From positions 1,302,001 through 1,366,000 of the forward strand of contig BROI01000002.1 in the NCBI GenBank assembly GCA_027923505.1: a stretch of 64,000 bases of DNA, given 5' to 3'. The stretch is from Mayamaea pseudoterrestris. Lineage: Eukaryota > Bacillariophyta > Bacillariophyceae > Sellaphorales > Sellaphoraceae. Position 1 is the stretch's first letter. Each line of letters opens with the position of its first letter. Under the pieces are notes generated by a model. The model worked only from the letters and a program-made list of their open reading frames with translations, made no database searches and had not been told where the DNA came from. Shown piece by piece: positions 62,631 through 64,000 of the stretch. A program made the position numbers and the translations under genes.

Positions 62631-63965
62631 CTAAAATATACAAAGTTCTGGGTCAAGGTCGTCATCTTCAGAGCTGCTCGTATCGCTCGAAGTGGCTGTG
62701 CCTGCAGTGACATTCGCCCCGTTGCAGCCGTCAATCTCCGCCAACTGGGCCTCCTTGGCCGCCCGTGCAAGTCTGTGAAACATTCGTCTACGTTCGCGAC
62801 GTTGCTGCCACTTTTGTGTGTCCATCTTGGCGGCCCCGATGCAAGCGCCAAGCCAGCATAACGACGCTCCAATGCAATAGTAGCACCCACGGCCAATCCA
62901 GCACTGGTGTGCGTCGCAAACGTTTGAATCAAACGCCAGCATTGTAAAGGATTGCAAAAAGTAAGTCATCAACAGTCCAAAGCCAATCGGTTTCATCCGA
63001 ATGCTTTCCCAAACCACTGCCGTCGTTAAGAATATAGTAAAGAATGCTCCACAGACGGCACTGCTTGCGATGCACAGGCGGGCAAGCGTCATCATGATAT
63101 CGTCTGCAGTGCTGGCGCTGATTGGAATCGTTTGGCAGCCGTACAAATGCTCGTCGTATGTTTCATTGTAGCAAAGCTGCATTCGCAAAAGCCCAACCTG
63201 ATCGACCGGATTGTACATTGCTGATATATACAAGGGATCACGCAGCACCAAAAAGTCCGTGCCTCGTCGTGCCAAGACGGCCAAGGCACACCCCGCCCAG
63301 GCTAGTGCCACTGTCAGAAGAGTTGTCACTACACCATGCCCCCAGCAGTGTATGCATTTGGAGTAATGTTCCAGCGAGTCGTTGTGGCGCTTCTTTTTCT
63401 TCATCTTGGGTCGAATGGGCGACGCGCAACGACAAGGTGTTGGGCTATCAAAACTGGAATGAACCGTCAGCTCGTCCGCACCAAGCGTTTCGTCGGACGC
63501 ATCATATACAAGCTCCAAATCCATCTCCTCGTCAAGCGCTTCCGGTTCATATACAATTCTTCGGTCTCGAGTAATGTGCTGTTCATTCGTCTGATTTCGC
63601 AACGATGTTGAAGGTTCTTGTTGCTGCTGTGAGAAAACCACCTCCACGTCGTCACGACTCTGGCACCTCGAGGTTGAACATGGAAAATCTTGCAACCGAT
63701 TATCATTATGTTCCGACACATGATCGACTCCGTGCAAGGCATCCTCCGAAAACCAATCCTCGTCACTAAAGAGTCTGCCACGATGATTGTTGTCATTGTC
63801 TTCCTCCTCGTCACTACTACTGGCAAACTCGACGCCGGAAAAGAGCGACGACGAGCAGGAGGATTGCGAGCGCTGCTCGGCGGGGCCTTGCATGGTGCAA
63901 GATTCATTGTCGTCATTGTCACTGTCGGATCGTCCCCAATCCATAAAGGCACGAAAACTGTTCAT
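62631..63965 (-). CDS. Four-helix membrane protein, unknown
   Basis: One exon encodes 444 residues with context cataccATGaac. The first 200 residues are acidic and Ser-rich with many DE runs, probably cytosolic. Four membrane helices follow: VVTTLLTVALAWAGCALAVL, then MTLARLCIASSAVCGAFFTI continuing into FLTTAVVW, IGFGLLMTYFLQSFTMLAF, and YCIGASLCWLGACIGAAK. The loop after helix 1 contains MQLCYNETYDEHLYGCQT and the loop after helix 3 NVCDAHQCWIGRGCYYC, so extracellular Cys pairs are likely. A basic cytosolic segment (WQQRRERRRMFHRLARAAKE) closes it. The layout resembles claudin- or tetraspan-type proteins and families expanded in diatoms, but I do not recognise a named one. Confidence 0.75.
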   Translation of the reverse strand: MNSFRAFMDWGRSDSDNDDNESCTMQGPAEQRSQSSCSSSLFSGVEFASSSDEEEDNDNNHRGRLFSDEDWFSEDALHGVDHVSEHNDNRLQDFPCSTSRCQSRDDVEVVFSQQQQEPSTSLRNQTNEQHITRDRRIVYEPEALDEEMDLELVYDASDETLGADELTVHSSFDSPTPCRCASPIRPKMKKKKRHNDSLEHYSKCIHCWGHGVVTTLLTVALAWAGCALAVLARRGTDFLVLRDPLYISAMYNPVDQVGLLRMQLCYNETYDEHLYGCQTIPISASTADDIMMTLARLCIASSAVCGAFFTIFLTTAVVWESIRMKPIGFGLLMTYFLQSFTMLAFDSNVCDAHQCWIGRGCYYCIGASLCWLGACIGAAKMDTQKWQQRRERRRMFHRLARAAKEAQLAEIDGCNGANVTAGTATSSDTSSSEDDDLDPELCIF

Positions 63966-64000
63966 GGTATGTTTACAAAGATGAGTGCGGTCGGGACCTC

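Noticed and set aside
1-64000. Transposons, retroelements, viral remnants, CRISPR arrays, rRNA or tRNA genes
   Set aside because: No reverse transcriptase, integrase, transposase or capsid-like frame, no long terminal or inverted repeats, no spaced direct repeats, and no cloverleaf with a GGTTCGAAT-type arm in intergenic DNA was found by eye.

Overview
The window is eukaryotic nuclear DNA, and I infer a diatom (Bacillariophyta); I cannot name the species. Three things support this. Several proteins begin with a signal peptide followed by an ASAF-like cleavage motif, the plastid import signal of secondary red-lineage algae (FtsZ, ferrochelatase, aspartokinase, an SLC4 carrier and others). A gene carries the SGRGG...NREFRRLV domain that is abundant in diatoms. 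Introns are few, short (mostly 63-116 nt) and GT-AG, and start codons often sit in a caccATGa context. No transposon, retroelement, CRISPR array, rRNA or tRNA was recognised.

Layout. 1-9 kb: a partial WD40-like gene, an ankyrin/BTB protein, the DDX41 RNA helicase, a small unknown gene, a membrane-anchored thioredoxin-like protein and a KCTD-type protein. 10-16 kb: an ankyrin/coiled-coil protein, ribosomal protein L11, a YibB/HtrL-like type II membrane protein and a region that looks like a decayed gene. 16-22 kb: a plastid-type DEAD-box helicase, then ferrochelatase and cytochrome c heme lyase in divergent orientation. 22-35 kb: a mucin-like LRR protein, a Deltex-type E3 ligase, plastid FtsZ, a thylakoid-lumen-type protein, a DUF1415-like plastid protein, a CAP protein, a DUF6824-type protein and an SLC35A nucleotide-sugar transporter. 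35-48 kb: the 24 kDa subunit of complex I, serine palmitoyltransferase subunit 2, plastid aspartokinase, a class 3 lipase, a SUMO-interaction-type nuclear protein and Elongator subunit ELP2. 48-64 kb: an SLC4 bicarbonate-type carrier, an MFS-like carrier, a basic nuclear protein sharing a C-terminal tail with the one at 44 kb, a large JmjC protein, a KEX1-like serine carboxypeptidase and a four-helix membrane protein.

The most notable points are: two unrelated-looking nuclear proteins that share a SUMO-interaction-like segment plus a common C-terminal tail; an SLC4 carrier with a plastid-type leader, a perfect TGACGTCA box upstream and a frame break that removes part of a membrane helix; a one-base frame break at an A5 run in the JmjC gene; a heme-synthesis/heme-use divergent gene pair; and a Deltex-type ligase outside animals. 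Genes are independent units, not operons; shared promoters between divergent neighbours are the only plausible coupling. Splice sites were assigned by eye from frame, phase and protein similarity and have no transcript support.
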